A DNA stretch of 40,952 nt from Bdellovibrionales bacterium. GTDB lineage: Bacteria; Bdellovibrionota; Bdellovibrionia; Bdellovibrionales; UBA1609. The translations under genes were made by a program, and so were the position numbers. Every line of letters starts with the position of its first letter. Position 1 is the first letter of the stretch. Location: positions 1 to 40,952 of the forward strand of contig SKLV01000001.1 in the NCBI GenBank assembly GCA_007121385.1, in the 5' to 3' direction. Below the pieces are notes generated by a model. It did no database searches and had not been told where the DNA came from. It was given only the letters and a program-made list of their open reading frames with translations. Of the stretch, positions 8,909-17,161 are shown one piece after another.

Positions 8909-11254
8909 TTAGGGGTCAAAGGGCTGATCTTGGGAGCGAAAGATCAGCTCCACCCCCTCCGGGGGGAAGTCCAGTTGAGGGTAGAGGCGAGCCAGTTCAA
9001 GAGCCCTCAGGTGGCGGGCATAGGTGCCTGGGGGCCAGGCAAAGTCCTCTTCCCCGTGTCGTTGGCCCAAGCCCTTCATAAACTCAGCCCAAAACGGCAG
9101 AGCACCCGAAGCTCCCGTCAGGCCCGAGGACTGGTTGTCATCATAGCCCAGCCAAGTCAGAGCCAGCACCTTGGGGCTGAAACCCACAAACCAGGCGTCC
9201 CGGTAGTCACTGGTGGTTCCCGTCTTACCGGCTCCCGGTCCCCTAAAACCCCGCCAACTCAGACTGCGGGCGGTGCCCATGGTCATGGACTGTTTCATCA
9301 TGCCCACCAGTACGGCCGCATTCTCTGGAGCCACAACCCAAGACTCCCTATCTTCGGGGCGCCGCCAGAGAACTTGGCCGCTGAGGTCTTCCACTCGGTG
9401 GAGCAGATGCAGGGAAGTCTTTTGACCAAAGCGAGCCAGGCTGGTGAAGACTTGAGCCACCTCCCAGGGGCGCAATTCAAAGGCCCCCAGGGTGAGCGAG
9501 GGCAAAGCCTGCAGCTCGGACTCAATGCCCAGGCGACGGCTGAGGTCCAAGAGGGAGCTCAAGCCCACATCCAGACCCAGTTGGGCCGTGGCCAAGTTCA
9601 GGGACTGAGCCAAACCAAAGAACATGGGCACCAATCCATGCTCTCTTTGATCGTAGTTTTTAGGTGACCAGGTTTGTCCGGAAAAGTGATGAGTGAAGCT
9701 CTCATCAGACAAAGGGGTCAGAGGGTTGTAGTGAAGTCCTGTGGCCTGAAGACTTTCAAGAGCCGAGAGATAGACCAAGGGCTTCATCACTGAGCCCACT
9801 TGACGGCGGGCCTCAGTGATGCGGTTGAATTGGGACTGACGGTAGTTTCGCCCTCCCACCAGGGCCAGCACCTGTCTTGACTCGATGTCCACGGCCACTA
9901 AACCAGCCTGGAGGGGGAAGCCTTTCTCTTTCAGCTCGCGAGTGGTTTCATGATTTTTTTCCAGCCTCTCCAACTCCCTCTGCACCACTTGCTGAGCTAA
10001 ATCTTGAGCTTGGGGGTCCAAGCCGGTAAAGACTCGCAGGCCTTGGCTCAGGGGCAGCTTTTGCCGGCGCAACTCTCTCATCACCGCCTGAACGTAGTAG
10101 GGCGCCGGGTCCGACAGACTGCGAGGCGGCCGAGAGGGTAGGGGAGCCTGGAGAGCTTGATCGGCCGCTTCTGTATCGACCATTCCCAAACTCAACATTC
10201 GGTTGAGGACTAAGTTGCGACGACTCAAAGACTGCTCAGGTGATTGAAAGGGGTTGTAGCGTCCGGGACTGTTAATAATGGCGGCCAAGAGGGCGCAGTC
10301 GCTGAGAGCCAAGGTTTCCAGGTTCCGGCCAAAATAGTGCTGGGCTGCTGAGGCAAAGCCTCTCACTTGGAAGGGGCCGTTTTGCCCCATGTAAATCACA
10401 TTGAGATAGGCCTCCAGAATCTCTTCTTTTTCCACCTGGAGTTCCAGAAGGAGGGCCATAAAAAATTCAACGAACTTGCGGCGCAAAGTTTTTTCGTGGG
10501 TGAGGAAGTAGTTCTTCACGAGTTGTTGAGTGATAGTGCTACCTCCTTCGGCAAAGCGACCCGAAGAAAAGTTGCGCAGAAGGGCCCGGCCGATGCCGCT
10601 GAAGCTGATCCCGGAATGTTCCAGGAATTGACTGTCCTCAATGGCCGTCACTGCCTGTAGGCATTGAAGAGGGTGGGCCCCCAGAGGGCGAACATCTCTG
10701 AGAATGGGTTGATCGCCATAGAACTGGGCAAAGAGCTGAGGGGGGAGCTCAAGCCGACCTACGGGCAGCAAGGGCTCCCCCTGGTAGAGGGCCAGAACCT
10801 TGTGGGAGTCCAAAGCCAATAGCTCAATTTGATGGGGGTGGCGAATCACCAGGCAACGCTGAGTTCCCCAGGGGAGGGGATCGCTGAGGTGAGAGGCGCA
10901 GAGGCCCAAGTCCCAGAGGGCAAAGTCCTTAGGTAAAAGGCGCTGTTGAGCCTGCCGCTGCCGGTAGCCCTGGGATTCCAGTTGGCCCTGCAGACGATCT
11001 AGATCCAGGTTTTGTCCTGGGAAAAGGGCTTCCGGTCCACTGTAGATCTCTATGGGAGGCAAAAACCAGCCCTGATTTAGGCGCTCGCTCATTTTTTGAT
11101 TGAGCTGAAAGAGCCAAAAAGAGAGCCAGATGATTGCTAGCGTCAGGCTTGTTGTCAAAAGAACAAGAATTCCTTTGAGGCTGACCCTTGACCTCCAGCT
11201 CCAGCGGCGCCAAACTTCAGACACTTTTTGTCTCCAGGCTTTGCATTTTGACAT
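8909..11254 (-). CDS. Class A penicillin-binding protein (PBP1b-like transglycosylase/transpeptidase)
   Basis: This bifunctional peptidoglycan synthase has 781 aa. A short cytoplasmic N-terminus and one membrane anchor (about residues 28-50) precede a region resembling the UB2H domain of PBP1b. The GT51 glycosyltransferase follows, with the catalytic Glu206 in EDSQFLEHSG, then GGSTITQQLVKN and the KEEILEAYLN motif. The transpeptidase domain shows Ser488 in SVMK, the SLN triad and Lys677 in KTGTT. All catalytic motifs are intact. The ATG start lies 39 bp from the divergent DUF507 start. The kinase and regulator genes follow on the same strand after 90 bp, so they may belong to one envelope-related unit. 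Confidence 0.95.
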   Translation of the reverse strand: MSKCKAWRQKVSEVWRRWSWRSRVSLKGILVLLTTSLTLAIIWLSFWLFQLNQKMSERLNQGWFLPPIEIYSGPEALFPGQNLDLDRLQGQLESQGYRQRQAQQRLLPKDFALWDLGLCASHLSDPLPWGTQRCLVIRHPHQIELLALDSHKVLALYQGEPLLPVGRLELPPQLFAQFYGDQPILRDVRPLGAHPLQCLQAVTAIEDSQFLEHSGISFSGIGRALLRNFSSGRFAEGGSTITQQLVKNYFLTHEKTLRRKFVEFFMALLLELQVEKEEILEAYLNVIYMGQNGPFQVRGFASAAQHYFGRNLETLALSDCALLAAIINSPGRYNPFQSPEQSLSRRNLVLNRMLSLGMVDTEAADQALQAPLPSRPPRSLSDPAPYYVQAVMRELRRQKLPLSQGLRVFTGLDPQAQDLAQQVVQRELERLEKNHETTRELKEKGFPLQAGLVAVDIESRQVLALVGGRNYRQSQFNRITEARRQVGSVMKPLVYLSALESLQATGLHYNPLTPLSDESFTHHFSGQTWSPKNYDQREHGLVPMFFGLAQSLNLATAQLGLDVGLSSLLDLSRRLGIESELQALPSLTLGAFELRPWEVAQVFTSLARFGQKTSLHLLHRVEDLSGQVLWRRPEDRESWVVAPENAAVLVGMMKQSMTMGTARSLSWRGFRGPGAGKTGTTSDYRDAWFVGFSPKVLALTWLGYDDNQSSGLTGASGALPFWAEFMKGLGQRHGEEDFAWPPGTYARHLRALELARLYPQLDFPPEGVELIFRSQDQPFDP

Positions 11255-11257
11255 TGC

Positions 11258-11286
11258 TTGACATTAGAGCCTGGCCCCATTTTAGT
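11258..11286 (+). promoter_or_regulatory. Possible sigma-70 promoter for the DUF507 operon
   Basis: A perfect TTGACA at 11258-11263 is followed, after 17 bp, by TTTAGT at 11281-11286, which matches the -10 consensus at four of six positions. Transcription would start almost at the ATG at 11294, giving a very short or leaderless message. This agrees with the lack of a clear ribosome binding site there. The evidence is by eye only. Confidence 0.3.
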
Positions 11287-11293
11287 CAAAGCC

Positions 11294-11572
11294 ATGAAAA
11301 TCACAGAAAAACAGCTGCGTCGGTTAACTCAATTGGTGATGAATGAGCTCAAAAACCCGGCTATTGCCACCTTAAAGGATCGGGAAGATAAGATTGCTGA
11401 GAGGGCCGTCGGTATTTTGATGAAGGACCTGGAAAGGGAAAAAGCCTTGGATGTCGAAGTTCATCAGATGATGGATCAAATGGAAAGGCAAAACCCCGGG
11501 GAGTTTCAGCGCTACAAGATGTTTCCCCTACTGAAAAAGCGCATGGCCAAAGAAAAGGGGGTTATCATATGA
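11294..11572 (+). CDS. DUF507 family protein (first of tandem pair)
   Basis: This is a small charged protein of 92 aa from the ATG at 11294. The sequence MKITEKQLRRLTQLVMNELK and the following acid/base-rich helices match the DUF507 family, which is common in deltaproteobacteria and Aquificae and has no established function. An in-frame TTG at 11258 would add 12 residues, but it coincides with a perfect TTGACA box and gives an unlikely N-terminus. The stop overlaps the start of the second DUF507 gene as ATGA, indicating an operon with translational coupling. There is no signal peptide, so it is probably cytoplasmic. Confidence 0.85.
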   Translation: MKITEKQLRRLTQLVMNELKNPAIATLKDREDKIAERAVGILMKDLEREKALDVEVHQMMDQMERQNPGEFQRYKMFPLLKKRMAKEKGVII

Positions 11573-11844
11573 TCTTGTCCGAAGAGAGGCAGACCCATTG
11601 GGCCCACTTGATCTGTGATGGGCTTTACCATGATGATTTGGTGGACTACGAGGATGATGACCAAGCTCTGAGAGCTATCAAGAGAGCCGTGGTCCAGTTT
11701 GTCAAAGAGGCCGGTGACATCGACCAGAGAGCACGGGAAAAAGTGGCCTCTCTGAAACGAGGTGTGGTAGAAGGCAGCCCCGAATGGGACGTTTTATACA
11801 GTAAATACTTTGAAGAGGAGATGCTTCGTCGTGGCAGCAAGTAA
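11569..11844 (+). CDS. DUF507 family protein (second of tandem pair)
   Basis: This 91-aa protein is related to the gene before it: a similar N-terminal block (LSEERQTHWAHLICDGLY), then acidic and basic helices, and an ending in YSKYFEEEMLRRGSK. The pair probably arose by duplication and may form a heterodimer, which is inference. It starts inside the stop of the first gene and its own last 14 bases overlap the next gene. All three are therefore likely translated together. Function is not known for the family. Confidence 0.85.
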   Translation: MILSEERQTHWAHLICDGLYHDDLVDYEDDDQALRAIKRAVVQFVKEAGDIDQRAREKVASLKRGVVEGSPEWDVLYSKYFEEEMLRRGSK

Positions 11845-12457
11845 AAAGAAACAAAAAAAGAAAGTCAGCCCTAAGAAAAAAGTGAGCGCAAAGAAGAAGG
11901 CGCCAGCAAAGAAGAAGGCGCCAGCACAAAGGAAGAAAAAAGCGACTCCAAAGAAGAAAGTAGCTGCAAAAAAGAAGACCACTAAGAAAAAAGCAGTGAG
12001 CCCAAAGAAAGCCGTGGCCCAAAAGAAAGCGGCGACCAAGAAAAAAGCCGTGGTTAAAAAGAAAGCGGCCCAATCCGCTTTGGGAAAAATGACTGCCACA
12101 ATAAAAAAGGCAGCGCAAAAGACAGTACGGCAGGTGGCCGATAAGGTGCAGTCACAGGTGTTTAGTTTTAAGTTTTCTCCTCTTGATGATCGTGTCTTGA
12201 TTCGCCGGGAGGGGGCCAGTGACCGAACTCCTGGGGGACTCTATATACCGGAATCCGCCAGTGATCGCCCACTGAGAGGCAAGGTTTTGGCCATCGGACC
12301 TGGAAGGCGCAATAAGAAAGGTCAGATTCGCCCCATGGATGTGCAGGTTGGAGATCAAATTATTTTTTCTGACTATGCTGGAGTCTCTGTGCACTGGCAG
12401 GGAGAGGATTTGCTCATTCTCCGAGAAGAAGAGATCTTAGGAGTGATGAGAAATTAG
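11831..12457 (+). CDS. GroES (Cpn10) domain fused to a histone-H1-like lysine-rich N-terminal tail
   Basis: This 208-aa protein has two unlike parts. Residues 1-78 are Lys/Ala/Pro rich, with 37 lysines and no acidic residue, in repeated KKK-x-x-x units as in bacterial H1-like proteins. Residues about 114-208 are a full Cpn10 domain: SPLDDRVLIRR, a mobile-loop region with GGLYIP, RGKVLAIGPG, VGDQIIFSDYAG, and the end DLLILREEEILGVM. A helical linker of about 30 residues joins them. I chose GTG at 11831 because AGGAG lies 10 nt before it. A TTG at 11810 would add 7 residues. No groEL is adjacent. Nucleic-acid binding by the tail and GroEL capping by the domain are expected from family knowledge, but the combined role is unknown. 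Confidence 0.85.
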   Translation: MAASKKKQKKKVSPKKKVSAKKKAPAKKKAPAQRKKKATPKKKVAAKKKTTKKKAVSPKKAVAQKKAATKKKAVVKKKAAQSALGKMTATIKKAAQKTVRQVADKVQSQVFSFKFSPLDDRVLIRREGASDRTPGGLYIPESASDRPLRGKVLAIGPGRRNKKGQIRPMDVQVGDQIIFSDYAGVSVHWQGEDLLILREEEILGVMRN

Positions 12458-12572
12458 AGGAGAAGGACTTGAGGACCTCTCTCAGAGGGGCAGAAGGTCC
12501 AGTTCCGTCTGGTTATTTGTTTGTGTTCCCCGTTCAGCTAATGTTTTAATTGTCACTAAGTGGAGAGGTGCT

Positions 12573-14003
12573 ATGAAAAAAACTTCAACCCCCCAATGGA
12601 TGCTGGCTCTGGCTTTGAGCCTGGGGCTTATGGGTTCACAATCCCAGGCCATGGACTTCAAGTGGTCGGGAACCTACCGCATTGAGGGCTACCAGTTTTT
12701 CAATCCTGAATTGGATAAGGGTGTCAATAAGAGCTACGGGCTTCACCATTTGATTCTGCGTCCGGAGATCACGGCTGGTGATGGTTTCATGATTCGAGCC
12801 CGCTTGGATTTGCTGAACTCCAGTGACTACCCCAACTCCCAGCTGGGCCAGTTCTTTGGCCACGGACCGGGAGTAGCAACTCCAGGTTTTGCCGGAGAGA
12901 GTAACACTTTGGGTACGGCCCAGGCCTCGGACACAGTGGCGGTGAATGAACTCTATTTAACCTACATTCAAGAGCATGGAGCCCTTATTGTGGGGCGAGC
13001 TCCGGTTCACTTTGGTTTGGGTATGACTCACAACGCAGGCCTAGGCCCCTTTGATCACTGGCTAAATAACAGGGATTTGCTGGGCTACCGCGTGGTGATG
13101 GGCAACTTCTATCTGCTGCCCATGTTGGCCAAGGTCAATGAGGGGGACATCACTCAGGGAGAAGATGTCAACGAGCTCCTCTTTCACGCCCAGTATGAGG
13201 ACTTGGAGACCGAACTGGAAATGGGTTTCTTTTTTCAGCGGCGTCGAGGTAGCGCTTTGGCCAGTGATGCTCCTGTGGGTGTAAACCCCGGTGAGGTTCT
13301 GGGGGGAACTGGAGCCATAGCCAACGACTCTTTTGAAATCGAAAACTTCAACTTCTATGTGCAAAGACAGATCGACCTCCACAAATTGGGCCTGGAAGTG
13401 GGCATGCAGAGGGGGCGCAGCGGGGTGAGAACAGCTGGTGGAGAGCCGGTGGAGTTTGCCGGCTACGGGATGGCCGCTGAGTACGAGATCCAACCCCAGG
13501 GCTCTCCCTGGACGTGGAACCTCAAAGCTGGCTATGCCACAGGCGACAGCCCCGCTACAGACGAGAAGTTTGAGGGCTACCTCTTTCACCGCAACTACAA
13601 TGTGGCCATGATGCTGTTCAATCAACCTCTGGGACAGTCTGATATTCTGCGCACCGATCTGCAGGCCGAGGGTCCTGCCAGCCGGGGAGCGCGGGTGGAC
13701 ACAGAGACTCTCAGCAATGTGATCTATGCCTCTCCGGGCTTTCGCTATGACTGGAGAGACTCCTGGGCTGTGGAGGGAGCTTTGACCTTTGGGTGGTTGG
13801 ACACCAACCCCATTGTGGGCCAGGATGTGGGCAAGGACTTGGGTTTTGAATTGGATTTGGCTTTAAATTACTCTCCCAGACAGGGAGTGCTCTGGGTCAA
13901 TCAGGTGGGGATGCTCTTTCCAGGATCCGCCTTTGAGGCCGGGGGACAGCAAGACGCCAGTTTTGCTTGGGGTATGGTTTCGAAGGCCGCTATCAGCTTC
14001 TGA
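12573..14003 (+). CDS. Outer-membrane beta-barrel protein (porin-like)
   Basis: The 476-aa product has a clear signal peptide, MKKTSTPQWMLALALSLGLM, cleaved after SQSQA. The mature part has alternating hydrophobic/aromatic strands, many Gly, Asp and Asn turns, and a C-terminal aromatic strand ending in AISF. This is typical of outer-membrane barrels recognised by the BAM complex. The substrate or specific family is not recognised. A GGAGAGG site precedes the ATG at good spacing. The gene stands alone on its strand: 115 bp separate it from the GroES fusion and an intrinsic terminator follows. It is therefore probably expressed from its own promoter, though I found no convincing -35/-10 pair. 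Confidence 0.8.
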   Translation: MKKTSTPQWMLALALSLGLMGSQSQAMDFKWSGTYRIEGYQFFNPELDKGVNKSYGLHHLILRPEITAGDGFMIRARLDLLNSSDYPNSQLGQFFGHGPGVATPGFAGESNTLGTAQASDTVAVNELYLTYIQEHGALIVGRAPVHFGLGMTHNAGLGPFDHWLNNRDLLGYRVVMGNFYLLPMLAKVNEGDITQGEDVNELLFHAQYEDLETELEMGFFFQRRRGSALASDAPVGVNPGEVLGGTGAIANDSFEIENFNFYVQRQIDLHKLGLEVGMQRGRSGVRTAGGEPVEFAGYGMAAEYEIQPQGSPWTWNLKAGYATGDSPATDEKFEGYLFHRNYNVAMMLFNQPLGQSDILRTDLQAEGPASRGARVDTETLSNVIYASPGFRYDWRDSWAVEGALTFGWLDTNPIVGQDVGKDLGFELDLALNYSPRQGVLWVNQVGMLFPGSAFEAGGQQDASFAWGMVSKAAISF

Positions 14004-14086
14004 GAAGAACATTTGGGGGGAGCCTCTGAGATTGCACAACTGAGAACACACCTATGATGGCATCAAGCCGGTAGCAGCTGCCGAGG

Positions 14087-14113
14087 CCCAGGGGGTAACC
14101 CCTGGGTTTTTTT
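14087..14113 (+). terminator. Intrinsic terminator after the porin-like gene
   Basis: A perfect 8-bp stem, CCCAGGGG with CCCCTGGG, encloses the loop GTAA and is followed by seven T residues. It lies 84 bp after the barrel gene stop. The U-tract is on the plus-strand side only, so it serves the barrel gene rather than the convergent gene ending at 14125. Confidence 0.85.
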
Positions 14114-14124
14114 CTCCCTCTCGC

Positions 14125-15585
14125 TTAGCCTCGGCGATGTTGACTGGGATCGATGCGGGCGGGCATTTGGCGGGGGCCAGGAGCAGCGCCTTGACTGCGG
14201 GGAGCGAGTTGGCCACGGCCCTCCAGTCCAGTGGGAGGCACTTGCCCGCTAAAGTGGGGCTGCAACAGGGAGTCTCCAGTGTTGAAGACACTGGGGGGAT
14301 TAAAGCGCTGCAGGTTGGTCCACTGACTGGTCTGATTCATAATCTGCGCATTGCCAGCCCGAGCCAGTCGGCCTCTTAAGTCAATAGCCTGAGGCATGGG
14401 GGGAGCCATAATGATGGAGTGCAGGGTGTTGCCATCCAGTCCAGCTAAGGCATTGTTGGGGTTTTGCAAACTGGGGAACTGAGTGCTGGCAAAGTGCTGG
14501 GTCCATTGCTCCAGATCTCTCAGCATAAATTCAGCCTGGGCAAACTGTGGGCTGCTGGGATCCATGGCCGTCAGCTGCTGGCGCAGAGTCAGAGCCGTCA
14601 TGGAGTACTCTCCATTGATTTGATTTTGCAGCATCTCCAGTTGGACCTGGGCGTAGGAATTGCCGGCACTGGCCAGTCTTTGAAGGGACTGAATCTGAAA
14701 ATCTAGTTGTGCTCCTCGATGCATATTTTGCAGAGAAAATTGCAGAGAGGGAATACGGCGCAGTTCAGAGTCCTGGCTCAGCTCTCGCAACAGCTCCTGG
14801 GCTTGGCGCCTTTGCTCGCTATCACCGGAGAGGAGCATATCCTTCAAGCTAGATTTCAGGTGGCGGTGAAAATAGTCTTCAGCCTCTTTGCCCTCAAGGC
14901 CAGCCATATGCTCTCTTTGACACTCCATTCTCTCGCCGGAGTCCCACTTGCCACGCACTAATTTTAACTCTTCCTCGTCCACTTTAGAAGAACTGGAGAG
15001 CTCACACTTTCCCTGTCTCTCTCTAAGTTCACGGCGGAGTTCGGCAATTTTTTTGCGTCTTTCCTCAGCCTCTTTGCGCTTTTCGCTCTCTTCAGCCAAC
15101 TCAGAGGCAGACTTCTCTAGGGCCTGGCGAATCTGCTGGATAGCTTCAGCTACGCTGCCAGTTTGAATTTCCACTCGCGAGGCTTTTCCCAGACACTGAG
15201 CCTGGCTACAGCCGGCTTCAGTCAATTGGATGTCAGCAAAAACCACAGATTTTTTTTCGGCTTCATCTGGGGATTGACCAACTTGCAGTTGGCTTGTGTC
15301 GGTCACTTCGGCCTTGGAAATTTTAATGTTACTTTGAAAGCGAGTGTCTCCCACTCGGGCTTCGACAGTTGGGCAAGGGTTCGAAGAGGATTCAGCCGCA
15401 AGGCCAGTTGTGAGGGCCTGGGTCAGACATCCGTCTAAATCTTGAGAGGAGAAGAAGCTGGTTTCCACTTTGGCCTCTCTGGCTAGGTTCCAGCGGGAGT
15501 GATCCCACATTGAAGTGTTGGCCGCAAGCAAGCCAAACAGGGTCAGGACCAGGGCCCGATCTCGGTTTTTAAAAGTGGATTTCAT
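14125..15585 (-). CDS. Exported or membrane-anchored coiled-coil protein of unknown function
   Basis: Not recognised (486 aa). A hydrophobic segment at residues 11-23 after a basic start looks like a signal peptide or anchor, so export is likely. Cysteines near residues 53, 71, 126 and 131 could form disulphides. Residues about 149-193 are strongly coiled-coil (EESEKRKEAEERRKKIAELR). A helical region follows to about 380, then a Pro/Gln/Gly-rich tail. A GAGGAGG ribosome site sits 7 nt before the ATG. The gene is divergent from kamA and convergent with the barrel gene. A structural or scaffolding periplasmic role is only a guess. Confidence 0.72.
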   Translation of the reverse strand: MKSTFKNRDRALVLTLFGLLAANTSMWDHSRWNLAREAKVETSFFSSQDLDGCLTQALTTGLAAESSSNPCPTVEARVGDTRFQSNIKISKAEVTDTSQLQVGQSPDEAEKKSVVFADIQLTEAGCSQAQCLGKASRVEIQTGSVAEAIQQIRQALEKSASELAEESEKRKEAEERRKKIAELRRELRERQGKCELSSSSKVDEEELKLVRGKWDSGERMECQREHMAGLEGKEAEDYFHRHLKSSLKDMLLSGDSEQRRQAQELLRELSQDSELRRIPSLQFSLQNMHRGAQLDFQIQSLQRLASAGNSYAQVQLEMLQNQINGEYSMTALTLRQQLTAMDPSSPQFAQAEFMLRDLEQWTQHFASTQFPSLQNPNNALAGLDGNTLHSIIMAPPMPQAIDLRGRLARAGNAQIMNQTSQWTNLQRFNPPSVFNTGDSLLQPHFSGQVPPTGLEGRGQLAPRSQGAAPGPRQMPARIDPSQHRRG

Positions 15586-15899
15586 AATCGCCTCCTCAAG
15601 CTAATTAAAAGTCTTCAAGCTTTAGCTCTTCCAAAATCGGGCCCAGAGCCCGTTCCATAAGCTAAGTGGCTGAATTTAAATGACTTTTAAAGATTTACAG
15701 GGGCTCTGTGCGCTGAGCCCTTACTGTGAAAACCCTGGCGGCCTCTTAAGGCCATGGAGGAAAGTTCAAATCTTTTCAGGCCTTTAAGGGTGATCAAAGC
15801 TTGTACAGGGGTCGGGGCGCAAAAAGGTCGCCTCTTTTTTAGGTATGCCAAATCGTTGGCCGTTGTCTGGGCTTTTAACTTTTGCTAGGGCTTAGGCCC
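15586..15899. other. 314-bp intergenic region between divergent genes
   Basis: No gene is seen here. Inverted-repeat elements are present: CTTAAGGCC at 15745-15753 and GGCCTTTAAGG at 15779-15789 pair with one bulge, and GGCCT-CTTA-AGGCC at 15740-15753 is a short hairpin by itself. A/T-rich patches near 15600 and 15680 could hold the promoter for the minus-strand coiled-coil gene. The kamA promoter should lie toward the right end. I could not name a confident -35/-10 pair for either. Confidence 0.4.
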
Positions 15900-17123
15900 A
15901 TGGCCTTTCACTTTGAAAAAAATGAGCCCCCTCCTTGGGTGTCCCCTGAGGACTGGCAAAGCTGGCAGTGGCAGATGCAACACTCCTTGCGCCGCTTGGA
16001 GGACTTTGCTCAGTACTTTGATTTGAGCCCTGAAGAGATCCAGGGCTTTTCGGGCCTGGATCGAATCTTTCAGGTGAGAACCACCCCCTACTACGCCCGC
16101 CTGGCCGCCCATGGAGGGCGGGGCTTGAGTCAAGATCCCATCCGTCGCATTTTAATGCCTCAGGCCCGGGAGCTGGAGCTGGGGACTCAGCAGATGTTAG
16201 ACCCCCTTGGCGAGCGCAAAAACTCTCCCCACTCCCGTATTGTCCATCGCTATCCAGATCGGGTGCTATTTTTGCTCACTGACTTTTGCTCCGTGTACTG
16301 TCGTTACTGCACTCGCAAGCATTTTACGGGACAGGATCAGGCCTTTGTGCGCTCCAAGGACTACCTTCAGGCCCTGGAGTATATTGCCCAGTCTCCGGGA
16401 GTTCGCGAGGTGATCCTCTCGGGTGGAGATCCGCTCACTCTGTCGGATGCCAAACTCAAGGGAGTGATGGAAGATCTTAGGGCCATCGATCATGTGGAGA
16501 TCATTCGCATTGGCAGCCGTATTCCGGTGGTGAATCCTATGCGGATGACCAATGAGCTGCTACAAACTCTCAGGCCCTATCATCCGATATTTATGATGAC
16601 TCACTTCAACCACCCGCGCGAAATCACTTTTGAGGCCGCGGAGAGCCTGAAGCGGATGGTGGACCACGGTTTTCCGGTGATGAACCAGATGGTACTTTTA
16701 AATGGGGTCAATAATCATCCGGCGCTGGTCCAGGCCTTGAATCGCCGCCTGCTCTACTTGCGGGTTAAGCCCTACTATATGTTTCAGTGTGATCCCTCTT
16801 TAGGTACCGATCACTTGCGCACTTCGGTGGAGGAGTCTGAGGCCATTCAAAGGGAGCTATGGGGCAGGCTCTCAGGACTGGCCATGTCCAGCCTCTCTTT
16901 GGACATTCCTGATGGGGGCGGTAAGGTGACTTTAGTCCCCGACTTCGAAATCAAAGAGCACCGCCAGCCGGGGCGTCGCGCTTACCGGGGTTGGGATGGG
17001 GTTGAGGCCGAGTATGTGAACCCGGATCCCTCCGACCGTCAAGAGCCTGCAGACGCCCACTTCTATTTAAAAGAGTGGGAGCAGATTGTGACCAGCCGGC
17101 AGAAGATGTCGGAAAAAGCTTAA
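15900..17123 (+). CDS. KamA-family radical SAM protein (lysine 2,3-aminomutase-like)
   Basis: This 407-aa protein has the radical SAM cluster motif C-x3-C-x2-C at Cys130, Cys134 and Cys137 (CSVYCRYC). Around it is the RYPDRVLFLLTDFCS context typical of lysine 2,3-aminomutases, followed by VREVILSGGDPL and a late PDGGGK motif whose lysine should bind PLP. Expected chemistry is the SAM- and PLP-dependent 1,2-migration of an amino group, probably lysine to beta-lysine. The length is nearer to stand-alone KamA enzymes than to the shorter EpmB. Neither efp nor epmA is adjacent, so the substrate stays open. The ATG at 15900 is preferred over an in-frame TTG at 15882. It converges on the uvrD-like gene. 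Confidence 0.85.
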   Translation: MAFHFEKNEPPPWVSPEDWQSWQWQMQHSLRRLEDFAQYFDLSPEEIQGFSGLDRIFQVRTTPYYARLAAHGGRGLSQDPIRRILMPQARELELGTQQMLDPLGERKNSPHSRIVHRYPDRVLFLLTDFCSVYCRYCTRKHFTGQDQAFVRSKDYLQALEYIAQSPGVREVILSGGDPLTLSDAKLKGVMEDLRAIDHVEIIRIGSRIPVVNPMRMTNELLQTLRPYHPIFMMTHFNHPREITFEAAESLKRMVDHGFPVMNQMVLLNGVNNHPALVQALNRRLLYLRVKPYYMFQCDPSLGTDHLRTSVEESEAIQRELWGRLSGLAMSSLSLDIPDGGGKVTLVPDFEIKEHRQPGRRAYRGWDGVEAEYVNPDPSDRQEPADAHFYLKEWEQIVTSRQKMSEKA

Positions 17124-17161
17124 GATTGTGTTTTGTGCCGATCACTTGAGGACCCTATCCT

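Noticed and set aside
11258-11293. TTG at 11258 as the start of the first DUF507 gene
   Set aside because: It coincides with a perfect TTGACA -35 box and would add a non-family N-terminus. The ATG at 11294 fits the DUF507 start.
11702-12118. Minus-strand frames rich in Phe and Leu opposite the lysine-rich tail
   Set aside because: Poly-Lys codons read in reverse give Phe/Leu-rich frames automatically. There is no ribosome site and no sensible hydrophobic pattern.
15810-15845. Terminator hairpin near AAAAAGGTCGCCTCTTTTTT
   Set aside because: The pairing is A/T-rich with a mismatch and no gene ends just upstream on the plus strand. It is probably chance.
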